In this document: one piece after another, positions 45,971 through 57,656 of the stretch
How positions within the stretch are numbered: the first letter of the stretch is position 1
Layout: each line of letters begins with the position of its first letter
From: Cristatella mucedo
Lineage: Eukaryota > Bryozoa > Phylactolaemata > Cristatellidae
Length of the DNA stretch: 64,000 bases
Direction of reading: 5' to 3'
Assembly (NCBI GenBank): GCA_009760855.2
Contig: WPIO01000021.1
Coordinates: forward strand, 3,384,501-3,448,500
The notes under the pieces: generated by a model
The model's input: the letters and a program-made list of their open reading frames with translations, nothing else
What the model was told of the DNA's origin: nothing
Databases searched by the model: none
Program-made: the position numbers and the translations under genes

Positions 45971-46639
45971 TAAGCTAATGCCAAGGGCCGGATCAGCCTG
46001 CTCCTTTCACTCGAACTTGCAGAGGAGATGAAAGAACATATTTTTCAATGTAGGCTGGGTCAGCACTATTCCATTCCCTTTTATATTGCATTTGAAGGGC
46101 ATTAATGAATAAATGCTTGGTTCAGATCACCCTGACCTCAGTGGCTCGCCTGCACAGCTGAGGACTTTTAGCACCCTTTCCTCTGCTCCAGCATTATAGC
46201 CAGGATTTTGGCTTGCTTCTAAACCTTGACCTTAACGGAGGCGGCCATCATAGAAAGATTGAAATGGCATATCTCGACAGCAAGACTTTGGCCATGTTCT
46301 TTTGCAATGGTCCAAGACTGACCGTTAGCCTCCCAGCGCCTTTCTCCTGTGACTCCATGCATTCAATATAGAGCAGATTCATAACAGCAGGATAGCCAGT
46401 TGGCAGAGCCGAAGTTGTACCTAAAACGAGTTCAAGAGCATGGGGAGAGCGAGAATCCATCGAGATGGTGATAGTCAGCCATGAACAACCTGATGTTATG
46501 TATGTATACCCTATAGTGAGCGGTCGGGGTGGAGGCGGGTTTGAGATCGACATGCTTGCTGTTTTGTGCACGCTCTCAGAGGAGTGACTTCGTGGCTTGG
46601 ATCAATCAGACTGCGAATGATCACAGATAATATTAATAT
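45971..46639. other. Unassigned sequence
   Basis: The minus-strand frame 46248-46571 (107 codons) has no recognised domain. I see no repeat. Confidence 0.35.
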
Positions 46640-46780
46640 TCATAACATGATATTTGTATTACTAGCACCCTATAAGAACCATATATCTCTACACACTTTA
46701 CAGCATGTCGAAAGTGCCAACAAAGAGATGTAGTTCTCTTAAGGAATAACCATCTTATTATCATTATTATTATTATTATG
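46640..46780. mobile_element. Pair of decayed L2-type tails, possibly head to head
   Basis: TGTATTACTAGCACCCTATAAGAACC resembles an L2 tail on the minus strand. CGAAAGTGCCAACAAAGAGATGTAG, TTCTCTTAAGG and (ATT)n resemble one on the plus strand. Both are short and diverged. Confidence 0.45.
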
Positions 46781-47029
46781 TGTGACTGATGTATAGCCCA
46801 TATACAGATCGGTAAACTGTGTGAGCTGCTTTTTGTACGTACATTGGTACCGTATATATCTGGAACTATGTGGCACTTGGAAAGAAATGTCCCAGAGAGG
46901 CTAGTTTGACTCAAATGGCAAAGAGCCTTAAAGACTGAGGCAGGGCATTGCTTCGGACTATGATAAGAGCAAATTCTGCTAAATATGCTTGTTCTGTTTC
47001 ACTCTTCTCTACTGATTGTTTCCACTCGC

Positions 47030-48497
<1,468 letters not shown>

Positions 48498-48515
48498 ATA
48501 TATATATATATGTAT

Positions 48516-48556
<41 letters not shown>

Positions 48557-48582
48557 TGTGTGTGTGTGTTTGTGTGTGTGCA
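48498..48582. repeat. (TG)n microsatellite
   Basis: A TA/TG run with a long TGTG core and few interruptions. Confidence 0.93.
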
Positions 48583-50670
48583 TGCCTATAAAATGCGAGC
48601 CCACTTACAGAATGCCTCTTAGTTTCATTCTTTCGATTATTTATATCATCCACGTGATGTCCTCGTGCCACCGTCATACAGGATAAAGAAATGGAGGGCC
48701 ACCGGTTGCCATGCAGGTGGTGTCAGTGACAGCTTTTAGGAATTTGTATCTAGAACATGTCATAAACCGGGATGGCCAGATTGGGCAATGTAATCCTGGC
48801 TCCGAAATGATAATGCCATCCACCTTTAACCTACGAGGGCCGACGGGCTGCCTAAGGCGCATAGCTGCTAATGTTAATGATCAATAGCTCAGACATGACC
48901 CACACCTAGGTAATTAGGTGAGAATTTTGGTCCAGAGTCGTGTTTGAGGGCTATGGATTGGCCAAGGCAGGGCACCTCTACCTCAATCCGCACGAATCCT
49001 AACGGAACCAACTCAGAATGGACATGAGTAGAGATGTGTCGGCTTAGGCTTTCTTTGTCTGCTTGAGCAATACGTAGATTTAACTTGGATGGAGAATACC
49101 AGTCGGCGAAATTGCTGCAAGTGCAAGATGGGGGCTTGTTTCCATCGGACATCTGACTCCGCCTCTGAGAGCCCGCGCTTCGCCCATGAACGCATACAGC
49201 CCCGTAGCATGGAATGCACACCTCCGCACGTCCATGTGCTCGACTGCAAGAGCATTTTGACTGTTTCGAAGTTGAAGCTGTGATAAAAAAAATTCTACTT
49301 GCAAACGACTGGAATGTTCTCTTCAAGTTAAAAATAGTACCCTACACCTAAACGGATGATGTTTTGCACAAATCTGATACTGTCTGCTTCTATCCAGTTT
49401 GTGCGAGTCCGTCAGTCGTATTATATAGCACAAATGTAGCAATACCACTAAGAGTGTGGTGGATGCCAACTGCCGCGTGACCAGAGGCTTCCTTTGATTA
49501 AATATGCTATGTGTAAAGGTTTCCTTTCACTATCTGTCTTGCATTTCCCAGTTTGCCGATGGCTCAGGAAATACCAGTTCACGGATAATCGTGCTTACGT
49601 CTGCTCTTGACTTTTCTTTCAGGCATGGCTACATATGCCTTTTTTCTGGGCACCATTGGTGCACAATCGCTTTTAAATAGCACGAAAATATTCAGGACAA
49701 AATCTCAGCATAAAAGACCACAATCTTAATATCTTCTTAATCTGGCTGGTGCTGGCTGACGTTTGATCTGGAATATTTAAATAATGTCATAGGGCCAGAT
49801 CGCACCAGTGGACCGTAGTCTGAAGCAAGCACCAGTTTGGTGTTTACTTGCAAAACATTCCAGTCTTTGCCAGTGCACGTACAGAGAAAGCCAGATAAAA
49901 TTTTGAAAAAGTTTCACGGTGTTGTGTTTACGAACTGCTCGCGCTGCATTTTGCCTATTCGTAAAACGTGGCAGCGCCTGAATTTCAAAGTAGTCGGTAT
50001 GCTGCATCTGCCGTGCTCGACAAAATGGGGCTAAATATATGACAAAGCTATGCAACTTTTCTAAATAAATGGCGACATGCCAGCCTGCACAATATGTATC
50101 GAGCGCAGCAGTAAGACCAAGGCAATAATAGAAGGCAGATGGGCCCCCTTGGGCTAAATGAGAGCCTCCAACACATTCATGGCAAATATGCCTTTCGGTG
50201 GCTATTCCTAAGTCCTTATCAGAGGCACTGCTCAAACCACCATTCAGTTAGAATGGGCCGTTTTGGTGATGTCAAAAGCCAGTCCTAAAATCATTTCTCT
50301 CAAGAGCTGGATTAGACGAGAGAAGCTTTAAAATGTGATGTTGCATTACGGGATAGGGCTCCAGATCAACTGTCCTTAGGGTGGCATAGACACGGGCCAG
50401 TGTGTTTTTCAGTACGCTTTTAAGCCGCCATCGCGATACGCGCCCGAGCAAGAAAGTCCTCAGTTCCGTTCACGTAACTATTTAGGCAGATTGGATTGCG
50501 TTGATCATTTACGCGACAATCTCTGCTTTGATGCTCACCAGCTACATATTTGCGTGGCTCCAGTGTTCTAGGCTCTAGAAATGGCAGCTTGCTAGATCAG
50601 CCAGATTTTGACTGCCGAAATATTAATCGCGACTGCTGAACTAAAACGACTACGAATAAAGATATAACTC
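48583..50670. other. Unassigned sequence with two domain-less minus-strand frames
   Basis: Frames at 48889-49326 (145 codons) and 49777-50235 (152 codons), both minus, are normal in composition but have no domain, signal peptide or repeat relation that I can recognise. On the plus strand opposite the second lies a frame at 49837-50034 containing CKTFQSLPVHVQRKPDKILK, also unrecognised. Evidence is too thin to call any of them a gene. Confidence 0.35.
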
Positions 50671-50960
50671 ATTTGCGTAGCGTCCCGAGAGAAGTTAGTA
50701 ATAATAATAGTAATAATAATTGACTTGATAAAGCGCCCTCAGAGAACTCAATCTCTTTCTAGGCGCTTCACATTTGCTGCAACGGGAAGCGCGATTTAAT
50801 GGCGAGTAATATCATGCGTGATAAACATGAATAGTGTGGTTAGGGGTGACATGCACAGGGTCAGAATGCGAAGGTGGTTAGTCTCTATCCAGGCACTTTC
50901 CATGTACGGCGGGGCTTGAGCGAACGTCCTCGACCGTCAAAGGCGAGCACATCGACACCT
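50671..50960 (-). mobile_element. SINE-A split by an L2-A 3' fragment (nested insertion)
   Basis: The SINE-A tail (plus strand ATTTGCGTAGCGTCCCGAGA, GAAGTTAG) stops at 50698 and resumes at 50882 with TCTCTATCCAGGCACTTTCC, CGGGGCTTGAGCGAACGTCC and GGCGAGCAC. That is exactly the next SINE-A sequence. The L2-A fragment sits between, so it inserted later. GTTAG occurs at both junctions. Confidence 0.82.
50699..50881 (-). mobile_element. L2-A LINE 3' end inside a SINE-A
   Basis: Plus strand: (TAA)n, TTGACTTGATAAAGCGCCCT, CTTTCTAGGCGCTTCACATT and GGTTAGGGGTGACATGCACA, the same 3' block as at 1.9 and 13.1 kb. It is only about 180 bases long and non-coding. Confidence 0.9.
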
Positions 50961-51614
50961 GGGCGAAATCAGGGTGGCACCGTTTATGTCGTAATCCATA
51001 GACTGGCAGTACGAAGTAAATAATGTTAGCCTAAAGTCGTGCAGTAGGCAATCATTTGAGGTTAAAAAATAAGACCCGCGCAGGAGTTTCGCTCGAGGCC
51101 TTCGTGCCGGTAGGCAGTTCAGTAGGGCGAGCACTCTGGGCGTCGTGCTCGAGTGCTGCTATGCTGCGGCGAGGAATGCCGGATGCACGAATTGCTCCGT
51201 CGCTATCACGCTCGTTATCTTAAAGTGCGGGGCGCTCTTCATTCACCGCCGCATTCCTCTTTTGTCGGCACACGCGTGTGCGCGTCGGTGCTTCAACTCC
51301 GAGTCGCTAGCCGAGCTACGAGGCTTCGGGCTTCCGCGACGCGAGACTCGCGTCGCGGAATGGACCGCTGCCGTCACGTGAGCACTGCGCTTGCGGCCTA
51401 AGCACATAAGAGCAGAAGCCACTGCATCCTGTTTTTAACACTTTTGAGCTAGGCGACATTAGACCGACCATCGTAGCCTCGAAGTAATCAATCTTTTCTT
51501 GACTCCACGATTATGTCTGCTGCCCGAATGGCTCGTGGAGCAGAACCATTAGCACTCTTTAATCTGAGATTTTCACGCATCAGGCACTCAGCTCGAAAAA
51601 AAATACCAAGCCAC
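50961..51614. other. Unassigned, GC-rich near 51.1-51.4 kb
   Basis: No recognised domain or repeat. Confidence 0.35.
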
Positions 51615-51832
51615 CTGGCTACAACTACTGCCGACTATGGCACATCTTTCTCAGCGGTCCTGAACTGCTACTTCTATGCTACTCACTACCTCAACTGCTC
51701 TCCTAACTCTGCTATGCTTCCCTCTTTCTCTTTGTTGCGTGAGACGAAGTCTGTTGGCTACCGAATGCGTACCGAAAGCCGCTTAGGCTGTGAGTGCGCT
51801 ATACAAAACTCTCCTGCGTAACACCCACATGG
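51615..51832 (+). mobile_element. LINE-B 3' end fragment
   Basis: It matches the 3' end of the LINE-B copy at 61.05-61.27 kb in order: CTGCCGACTATGGCACATCT, GCTACTTCTATGCTACTCAC, CTCTTTGTTGCGTGAGACGA, AGTCTGTTGGCTACCGAATG and TCCTGCGTAACACCCACA. The two copies define the 3' end of this family, which lacks the L2-A hairpin and (ATT)n tail. Confidence 0.8.
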
Positions 51833-52435
51833 TCTTTATGAATTTGTGGAGTTACTGACGGAGATACATTAAAGGGGGGCTTTGATCATAATCTGCCATT
51901 GACATCACGACACCGAATGCGTCTCCATTTCTAAGCTTTAGAAGGTAAATGCGAAAGGAACGATGCTTCAGGAAGACGAAGCCATTTGGCTTTTTGCAGA
52001 CATATTATCTTTTGTAAATGGGACTTTTGTTGCGTACTCAAAGCCACTGCCTTCCAAGGGCGATGTGTACGTGCCGTTGATTGAAAGAGAACTGAGCTGG
52101 TCTCGGCTGAGTGGATAAAAATAGGAAAGCTTAGCAAATGAATTGGAAATCGTGGCTCTAACGCGTCGTGCGCCATTGGCTACGGCTGCATGCATTCTCG
52201 TGGAACGGGCAGAGGCAATGGTACTAATACCACAGGTCAACTATTTTCAATTGTGCATTTTATTTACTATCAGCAAAGTGCTTCTGAATTGTGCCTCTTT
52301 ATAGTACCTAAAAAGCACTCAGTTTTCTTCTGCTGGTATATACACGCATTTATATTATTATTACTTTCAAGATGTGAGCGTTGCGTCAGCTCTTTAAGCT
52401 TTCCGAGCTGTCTTTGGAAGGCTGCCTTTCGCGAG
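51833..52435. other. Unassigned sequence
   Basis: No recognised gene or repeat. Confidence 0.35.
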
Positions 52436-52612
52436 CAAGCACTTGCATGCTGACCCTGTGCATGTGACTTCTAACCATGTTATGCTTGCTGTCATTGAGC
52501 AGGCTATCCTTAACCATTTGGTCATGCTTCCTTTTCACCGAATACAAAGTGCCTAGAAAGTTCTTGAATTAAATAGGGGCGCTAGAGAAATTTTTTACTA
52601 TTATTAATAATT
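52436..52612 (+). mobile_element. L2-A LINE 3' end fragment
   Basis: TGCTGACCCTGTGCATGTGA, CTTCTAACCATGTTATGCTT, AAAGTGCCTAGAAAGTTCTT, GGGGCGCTAGAGAAATT and a (TTA)n end. Diverged. Confidence 0.78.
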
Positions 52613-52764
52613 GAAAAAGCACTGTAAAACTAAAGCATAAGTGTGGTTGAGGAATTTCCAAAGCCGCTACCGGCATCCGGATTTTTATGTCACTGAACAT
52701 GTCCTAAAGATGGCATATCGTGTGCTCCTTAGAAGTAGAACTAACGACCTCTACAAATATTTAT

Positions 52765-52906
52765 ATCATTATTCATTTTGTTTGTTTTTCAAGCATGATT
52801 TTAGTTACTATTCAATTGCATATCACTTTGCAGCAAATGTAAAGCGCCTAGAAAGAGATTAAGTTCTCTGAGGGCGCTTTATCAAGTGCAATATTATTAT
52901 GATTAA
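52765..52906 (+). mobile_element. L2-A LINE 3' end fragment, well-preserved tail
   Basis: TTCAAGCATGATTTTAGTTA, ACTTTGCAGCAAATGTAAAG, CGCCTAGAAAGAGATTAAGT and TCTCTGAGGGCGCTTTATCA, then AGTGCAATATTATTATG. The hairpin arms are intact: AAAGCGCC pairs with GGGCGCTTT, and AGAGA with TCTCT. Confidence 0.88.
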
Positions 52907-53115
52907 ATACAGGCAGGAGTCATGCCGACTCATCCATTTTGACAGGCGTCAGTTGCTGCTTGCTACATGCATACTTTCCATAATTGGTGAGGATTAAAAG
53001 GGGGATAAAGTTCAGCCTTTAGCCAACGGGACTGTCAGAGGCTGATGAGCGGTTGGCCAGTTAGGTCAATGCCTGACCTTAGGTCTCTCATCATTGCATA
53101 ACACATCTGTAAGAT

Positions 53116-53158
53116 TTGTGTGCGAGTGTATGTGCGTGTGTGTGCGTGTGTGTGCGTG

Positions 53159-53220
<62 letters not shown>
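53116..53220. repeat. (TG)n/(TGCG)n microsatellite
   Basis: TGTGCG variants at the left, then a pure GT run to 53218. The long frames that cross it (up to 192 codons) are artefacts. Confidence 0.95.
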
Positions 53221-54135
53221 CGCGTTCGCACTCACTCGCGCGAGAGAACGGGTGTGCGCGTGCGCGCGTGTGGTCGTGTTTTGGTTGGCTGTTGCCTACT
53301 CGAGAGCTTGCACGCATGCACAGCATCGGGACTCGAGCAGGGCAGCTAGTTGCAGGAGCGAGCAAGCAAGCTTACGGCCGCAAGCGTGCGGCCGCCATGC
53401 GACGCCGAAACGCAGCGCGTTTGAAGTGGTAGAGCTCTTTGAGCCACTAGACAGCTGCACGGCTAAGAGGAAACTTGCTAGAAAAAAAGATGGCTGCCGC
53501 CGCTCGGCGCCAGGCAGGTGCTCCGCAGGTTCGCCTCCAGCCTGCACAGGGCACGGGACGGGCTGCTGCGCCTGCACTAGGCACTCGCCGTGTGCTGAAT
53601 GTCGCTTCTGCTCTCCGGCTCGATCGTGCTGGAGAGCGGGAGAATCAAAAATGAATCGCTCGAGTTCAGCTCTCGACGAGACTGAGAGCGAGAGATGAGG
53701 CGAGAGATGAGTCCGACTGTGAGCCGGCGGAATTCCGGCGACAGATTCTGAAAGGAGTTGAGTTCGGTAGTTGTCAGAGCCTCAGCGCGTGAGTTGACCG
53801 AGCCTTTGCGAACAAAATATTAGAGCAAACGTGGCGATCTGGAGCCTGCAGAGCGCAATGAATTGCCGCTATTTTATTTTATTTTATTTGTTTCATAATT
53901 TAGTTTTCGCATGACTACCGGGAGGATTTCAGCACGACTAGAGTGCACAAGGAGCTCTGAGAGAGGCTGCCGCCGCCAAGCTCCCTCCGAGCCTCCGTGG
54001 TTGTAAGAGCTCGGCAGAGCTGCCATTTAAAAATACGCCAAAACGTCGCTGTGACGTTGGCTCTTCCTTGAGAAATCTGTGTGCAAAATCCAGGAACGAA
54101 GAAGCCTACCTGTCTTTGAACTTTGAGATTAGTGA
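53221..54135. other. Unassigned, GC-rich
   Basis: GC-rich with CpGs near 53.2-53.6 kb. Open frames here are compositional. No domain, RNA gene or repeat is recognised. Confidence 0.35.
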
Positions 54136-54139
54136 GACC

Positions 54140-54265
54140 TGCTCTCGGTGGTCTGAGCCCAGGGGTAAGGTGCTCAAACTTAGGTAAGGTGCTCAAAGTT
54201 CACGACCCGAAGGTTGATGCGAGTTCGATTCCTGCCTACGGCATTCGGTTATTTCCAACAAGAGC
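54140..54265 (+). mobile_element. tRNA-like SINE head, unknown family
   Basis: An A-box-like segment (AGCCCAGGGGTAAGGTGCTC) and a good B box (GCGAGTTCGATTCCTGCC) are present. The internal segment GGTAAGGTGCTCAAA is duplicated, so the boxes are too far apart for a normal tRNA. The tail is not recognised. Confidence 0.45.
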
Positions 54266-54589
54266 TTAGCGAGAGCCGTCGATGCTCTTTGGGGGCTGAA
54301 GATAAAGAAGCTGGCACTGCCTTTTGTCCAAGGCCTGGAGTTATATTCGTGCGTGGCATTTGGTAATTAGCTTAGGATCGTAGTGGCCCACAGCCTCGTC
54401 TGCGAGACTACTACTTATTTTAATAAATTCGGGTCTACCGAGACAACACAGGATGCTATGACAAGCAGATCAGTCGCCCTTAGAGCTCACTAGCGCACAC
54501 TACATGATAGCAACCCGAATACAGTCTTCTTTCGTTATTGACCATGCTTTGGGGAGGATCTGAAAAACATCACTGCCGAGAGAGCCACT

Positions 54590-54640
54590 GCTGCTGCTGC
54601 CGTAGCCACTGCCAGCCACAGCAGCCGCCGCCGCCACGCA
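54590..54640. repeat. Short GCTGCT/GCCGCC run
   Basis: CTGCTGCTGCTGCCG and CAGCAGCCGCCGCCGCCAC lie within 50 bases of each other. Confidence 0.6.
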
Positions 54641-54809
54641 GTGTTAACCTATAATATAATTAACCTATAACATTATTATTATTATCATCAACCTATAATA
54701 ATATTCAAATCTTCCTTCTCTTTTTTCTTCGTCTGTCTTCTCCTCCGTCCCCTCCTCTTGAATTTTGTAAAGATTTAACGAGGAGCCTGTGCTGAAATGC
54801 TGCGCTTAG

Positions 54810-55106
54810 TTATACATCTGCACCCCTCGAGCTGTAGTTGCGAGTTGGGAAATCTAAACAGCCAACGATAGCTTCTATGTAGCCGGCTTGACCTTTCCAA
54901 TAGCCAAGAACAATGTACGTGAATTCTGGACCACGAGGTGCCAGATTCAAATACTGAATGCAGTGGGTTTTTTGCATGTAGATTGACACGAACCCATAAC
55001 GAGGTTGTTGACGTTGCCGATACTTGAACTGAGACGGACATTCTGCAGAGTGCACCGAAACAGCAATTATTGTCGGCACTATTGTCATCGCTGTGGCTAA
55101 AGTCAT
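54810..55106 (-). CDS. Possible small secreted protein of unknown function
   Basis: A 98-codon frame starting at an ATG at 55106, open further upstream without another ATG. The N terminus (MTLATAMTIVPTIIAVSVHSA, then EC) is hydrophobic with small residues before a possible cleavage site, like a signal peptide. The remaining ~75 residues contain three Cys and many aromatic residues (YGFVSIYMQ, YIVLGYWKGQAGYIEAIVGC). No family is recognised. Against it being real: no lysine or arginine before the hydrophobic stretch, no visible polyadenylation signal just downstream, and a repeat-rich setting. I rate it as the most protein-like unexplained frame, not as an established gene. Confidence 0.22.
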   Translation of the reverse strand: MTLATAMTIVPTIIAVSVHSAECPSQFKYRQRQQPRYGFVSIYMQKTHCIQYLNLAPRGPEFTYIVLGYWKGQAGYIEAIVGCLDFPTRNYSSRGADV

Positions 55107-55229
55107 AAGCAGTAACGCCTTTGTGGCCACTATGTGACAGAGCGGACTTTTCGGCTTGGCCGTATAGGATAGTATAGCTATATCTGAGGAGCTACGTGCA
55201 GAGAGTACATTTAGGAGCTTGAGCTAGAT

Positions 55230-57558
55230 CAGGGGTGGGCAAACTGTTTGACTCGCGGGCCACAATGGTTTCTAAAATTTGACAGGGGGTAGGGCCAGAA
55301 TAGGAGAATGGTGTGTTTGTGTGAAACAATATAAATTAAATGTAAAAACCATTACATGAAAATATTGGGCCTTTAACAGTCAGCAAAACACCTTTGTGCT
55401 TAGTAAATTTAAAAAAAATACAAATTTATTAATTTAATAGCGTAGTGATAAACTTCTATTCAGTTTCAGTGGGAACAGTGTTGTTGGTCTTCTTTTTTTG
55501 CAAGTGCATCAATGTCTGGCGTTATATTTGTTGTGGCAATTCTCAAGATAGATCCGAGATTTTGGTCAGTTAACTTGGATCTGTGACGGGCTGTGTTGAT
55601 GTTCATGACGCTGAATGTCTGTTCACACACATAGGTTCAGCCAAACAACGTCAGCATCTTCTGTGCCATCCTCTGGAGGTTTGGAAACGTGGCTTCGTTA
55701 AGTGAAGCATAAAAGTCGTTCAGTTTAAGAGAGTCGAATTTCTCCTTCAATGCAGAGTCACACTGAAGATCTATCAATTCCAACCGCAGCTCCGGTGGTG
55801 CTGTTTCGGGGTCTTGTGACAGGGTACAGGACACCAGCTGAAGTGACTTTTCAATTTTTTCAAAGTCATAGAAACGACGGCAGAATTCTCCGTGCGGGTC
55901 TTCCAGTGATTTACTGTATTTCTGCGCGTTTTGGGTCGCCTCTTTCTGCATGGGTAGTGTGGGGAAATGAGCGAAAGATTTGTTTGAAATTTGTCTGGAG
56001 AAAAGAGTCAGCTTCGATTTGAAGGCCCTAAAATGTGTGTACATGTCGTGCACAAATTGACCTTTCCCCTGTAGCTTAGTGTTCAGCTCATTCATGTGCG
56101 AAAGTATGTCCACAGTAAACGCAAACTCACAAAGCTCTTGTCACTTAGCTTGTCACTTAGCACTTTTTGTCACTTAGCTCGGGAAACTCGTTGAATCTCC
56201 CAATTAACTCCAAAAATGCAGCGATCTCCTCCTTCAGCTCCCACAGTCTTTGAAAGACTTTGCCCAAACTTAGCCAGCCCACACGAGAGTGGTAAAATAC
56301 TTCCAGGTGATGTGCATCGGTTTCTTCCAGGAACGCAATAAACTGAGGATGCCAAAATCCCCTTGCTCGTATAAAGTTAACCAGTTTTACGACAAGATTT
56401 ACGACATGATTTAGCTGCAATATAGACTTACACAGAACTTCCTGATAAATGATACAGTGAAGCAAAATAACATCCGGATCAGGATTGTCGTCTTTTACTT
56501 TTTCCTGCAGTCTTTTTTAGCAGCCCAACGTTTTTCCCAGTTGAATTTGGCGATCCATTCGTCATGACATTGGAAAGTTCACTCCAACGTAATGTCATTT
56601 TCTCGATGACAGCAGACACCTGGTTACACAATTTCTCTCCCCGCGCTTTTCCTTTCATGGACTCCATGGTCAAATATTCCTCTGTGATCTCAAAACTGTC
56701 GCTAATCCCTCGGATAAACATAAGGAGCTGAGCAATGTCTTTTAAGTCGTTACTTTCAACCAGTGCTAGTGAATAAAACTTAAAGGACTCTGCCTTTTTG
56801 CTTAATTTTTTGGCTATATCTTCGTCAATCAATTCCACACGGAGAGTCACAGTTCTGCATGATAAACTGACTTTTTTAAATTTGCCTTTGCTCTCCGGAC
56901 ACAAGAGACCTGCTGTCTCAACTATGCATTCTTTTAAAAATTCGCCTTCGAAGAAAGGCTTAATGGCCTTTGCTAATTTGAATGCCAGCAAAACACTCGC
57001 CTTAGTACTTGACTCTTAAATTGCAGTTTGTCTGTGACAAAGGTTTTGCTGAGTCTGTAAATTAGCCACCAATCTCTGAGCTGTAGCCGCCCGTTCTTGT
57101 GGAGACTGTTGACTGACGTAGTTAGCTTGTTTTGTGGCTAAGTGACGGCTGAAGCTGCATTCTTTAAAAACTGCTACAGTTTCTTGGCATACTGGACATA
57201 CAGCTGTTGATCGGACTTCGGTGAAAAGAAAATTATTTTGTTGTCCACTCTTTATTGAACACTCGGCTCTCAGTGTCTACTTTTATTTTCTTCGGTCCGC
57301 TCATTTTTACTGAAGGGCTGAAAGTATAAAGCGACAAAATGAAGTAGAGAGTAACCGTAATGCATCACATTCAAGGGTCAATGTCTTCGGGGTGCGCCAT
57401 CTGCTGGGGAAGGATGGGAATTACAGCTAGGTAAAATGATCGAGGTGTCTTTATAATAAAATTTAATTTAATAAAATAGCGTGGACGAGATCGGCGGGCC
57501 GAATTAAAAAGCCCAACGGGCCGTATATGGCCCGCGGGCCGTAGTTTGCCCATGTCTG
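55230..57558 (-). mobile_element. hAT DNA transposon, near full length, Charlie8/GTF2IRD2-like
   Basis: Both ends are present. The left end is CAGGGGTGGGCAAACTG; the right end, read inward, is CAGACATGGGCAAACTACGG. Both run into GC-rich subterminal sequence (CTCGCGGGCC and GGCCCGCGGGCC). Flanks AGCTAGAT (55222-55229) and AGCTAGAG (57559-57566) are an 8-bp target duplication with one change, fitting nnnTAnnn. The 2,329-bp length is right for an autonomous hAT element. It holds a broken transposase on the minus strand. Confidence 0.9.
55637..57304 (-). pseudogene. hAT transposase (GTF2IRD2/Charlie8-like), disabled
   Basis: It starts at the ATG at 57304 with MSGPKKIKVDTESRVFNKEW, typical of this family. 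A frameshift follows after about 23 residues. Next come the BED-type zinc finger (CPVCQETVAVF..CSFSRHLATKQ, where the last expected His is Gln), NLQTQQNLCHRQTAI and an in-frame stop. The frame 56991-56479 continues with KPFFEGEFLKECIVETAGLL and the catalytic-region motif TNGSPNSTGK (usually T-D-G, so the Asp is lost). The frames 56465-56157 (LHCIIYQEVLCKSILQLNHV, VGWLSLGKVFQRLWELKEEI) and 56113-55637 (LNTKLQGKGQFVHDMYTHFR) complete the body. At least three breaks plus the lost Asp mean no active transposase. The family's known human relative is the transposon-derived part of GTF2IRD2. Confidence 0.88.
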
Positions 57559-57566
57559 AGCTAGAG

Positions 57567-57656
57567 TGTTGGGTGTTGGGTGTTGGGTGTTGGATGTTGG
57601 ATGTTGGGTGTTGGGTGTTGGGTGCTGGGTGCTGGGTGTTGGGTGTGGGGTGTTGG
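57567..57656. repeat. (TGTTGGG)n minisatellite
   Basis: About a dozen 7-base units (TGTTGGG with TGTTGGA and TGCTGGG variants) start exactly at the right target duplication of the hAT element. Confidence 0.93.

Noticed and set aside
48889-49326. 145-codon frame on the minus strand
   Set aside because: No recognisable family. I considered a retroviral-type protease or a host exon, but no catalytic motif or splice site supports either.
49777-50235. 152-codon frame on the minus strand
   Set aside because: No domain. A plus-strand frame overlaps it with equally good composition, so neither can be preferred.
53094-53698. Cys/Val- and Thr/His-rich frames up to 192 codons
   Set aside because: Produced by the (GT)n tract and a GC-rich flank; no domain.
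54140-54265. Possible functional tRNA gene
   Set aside because: An internal duplication separates the A and B boxes too far.
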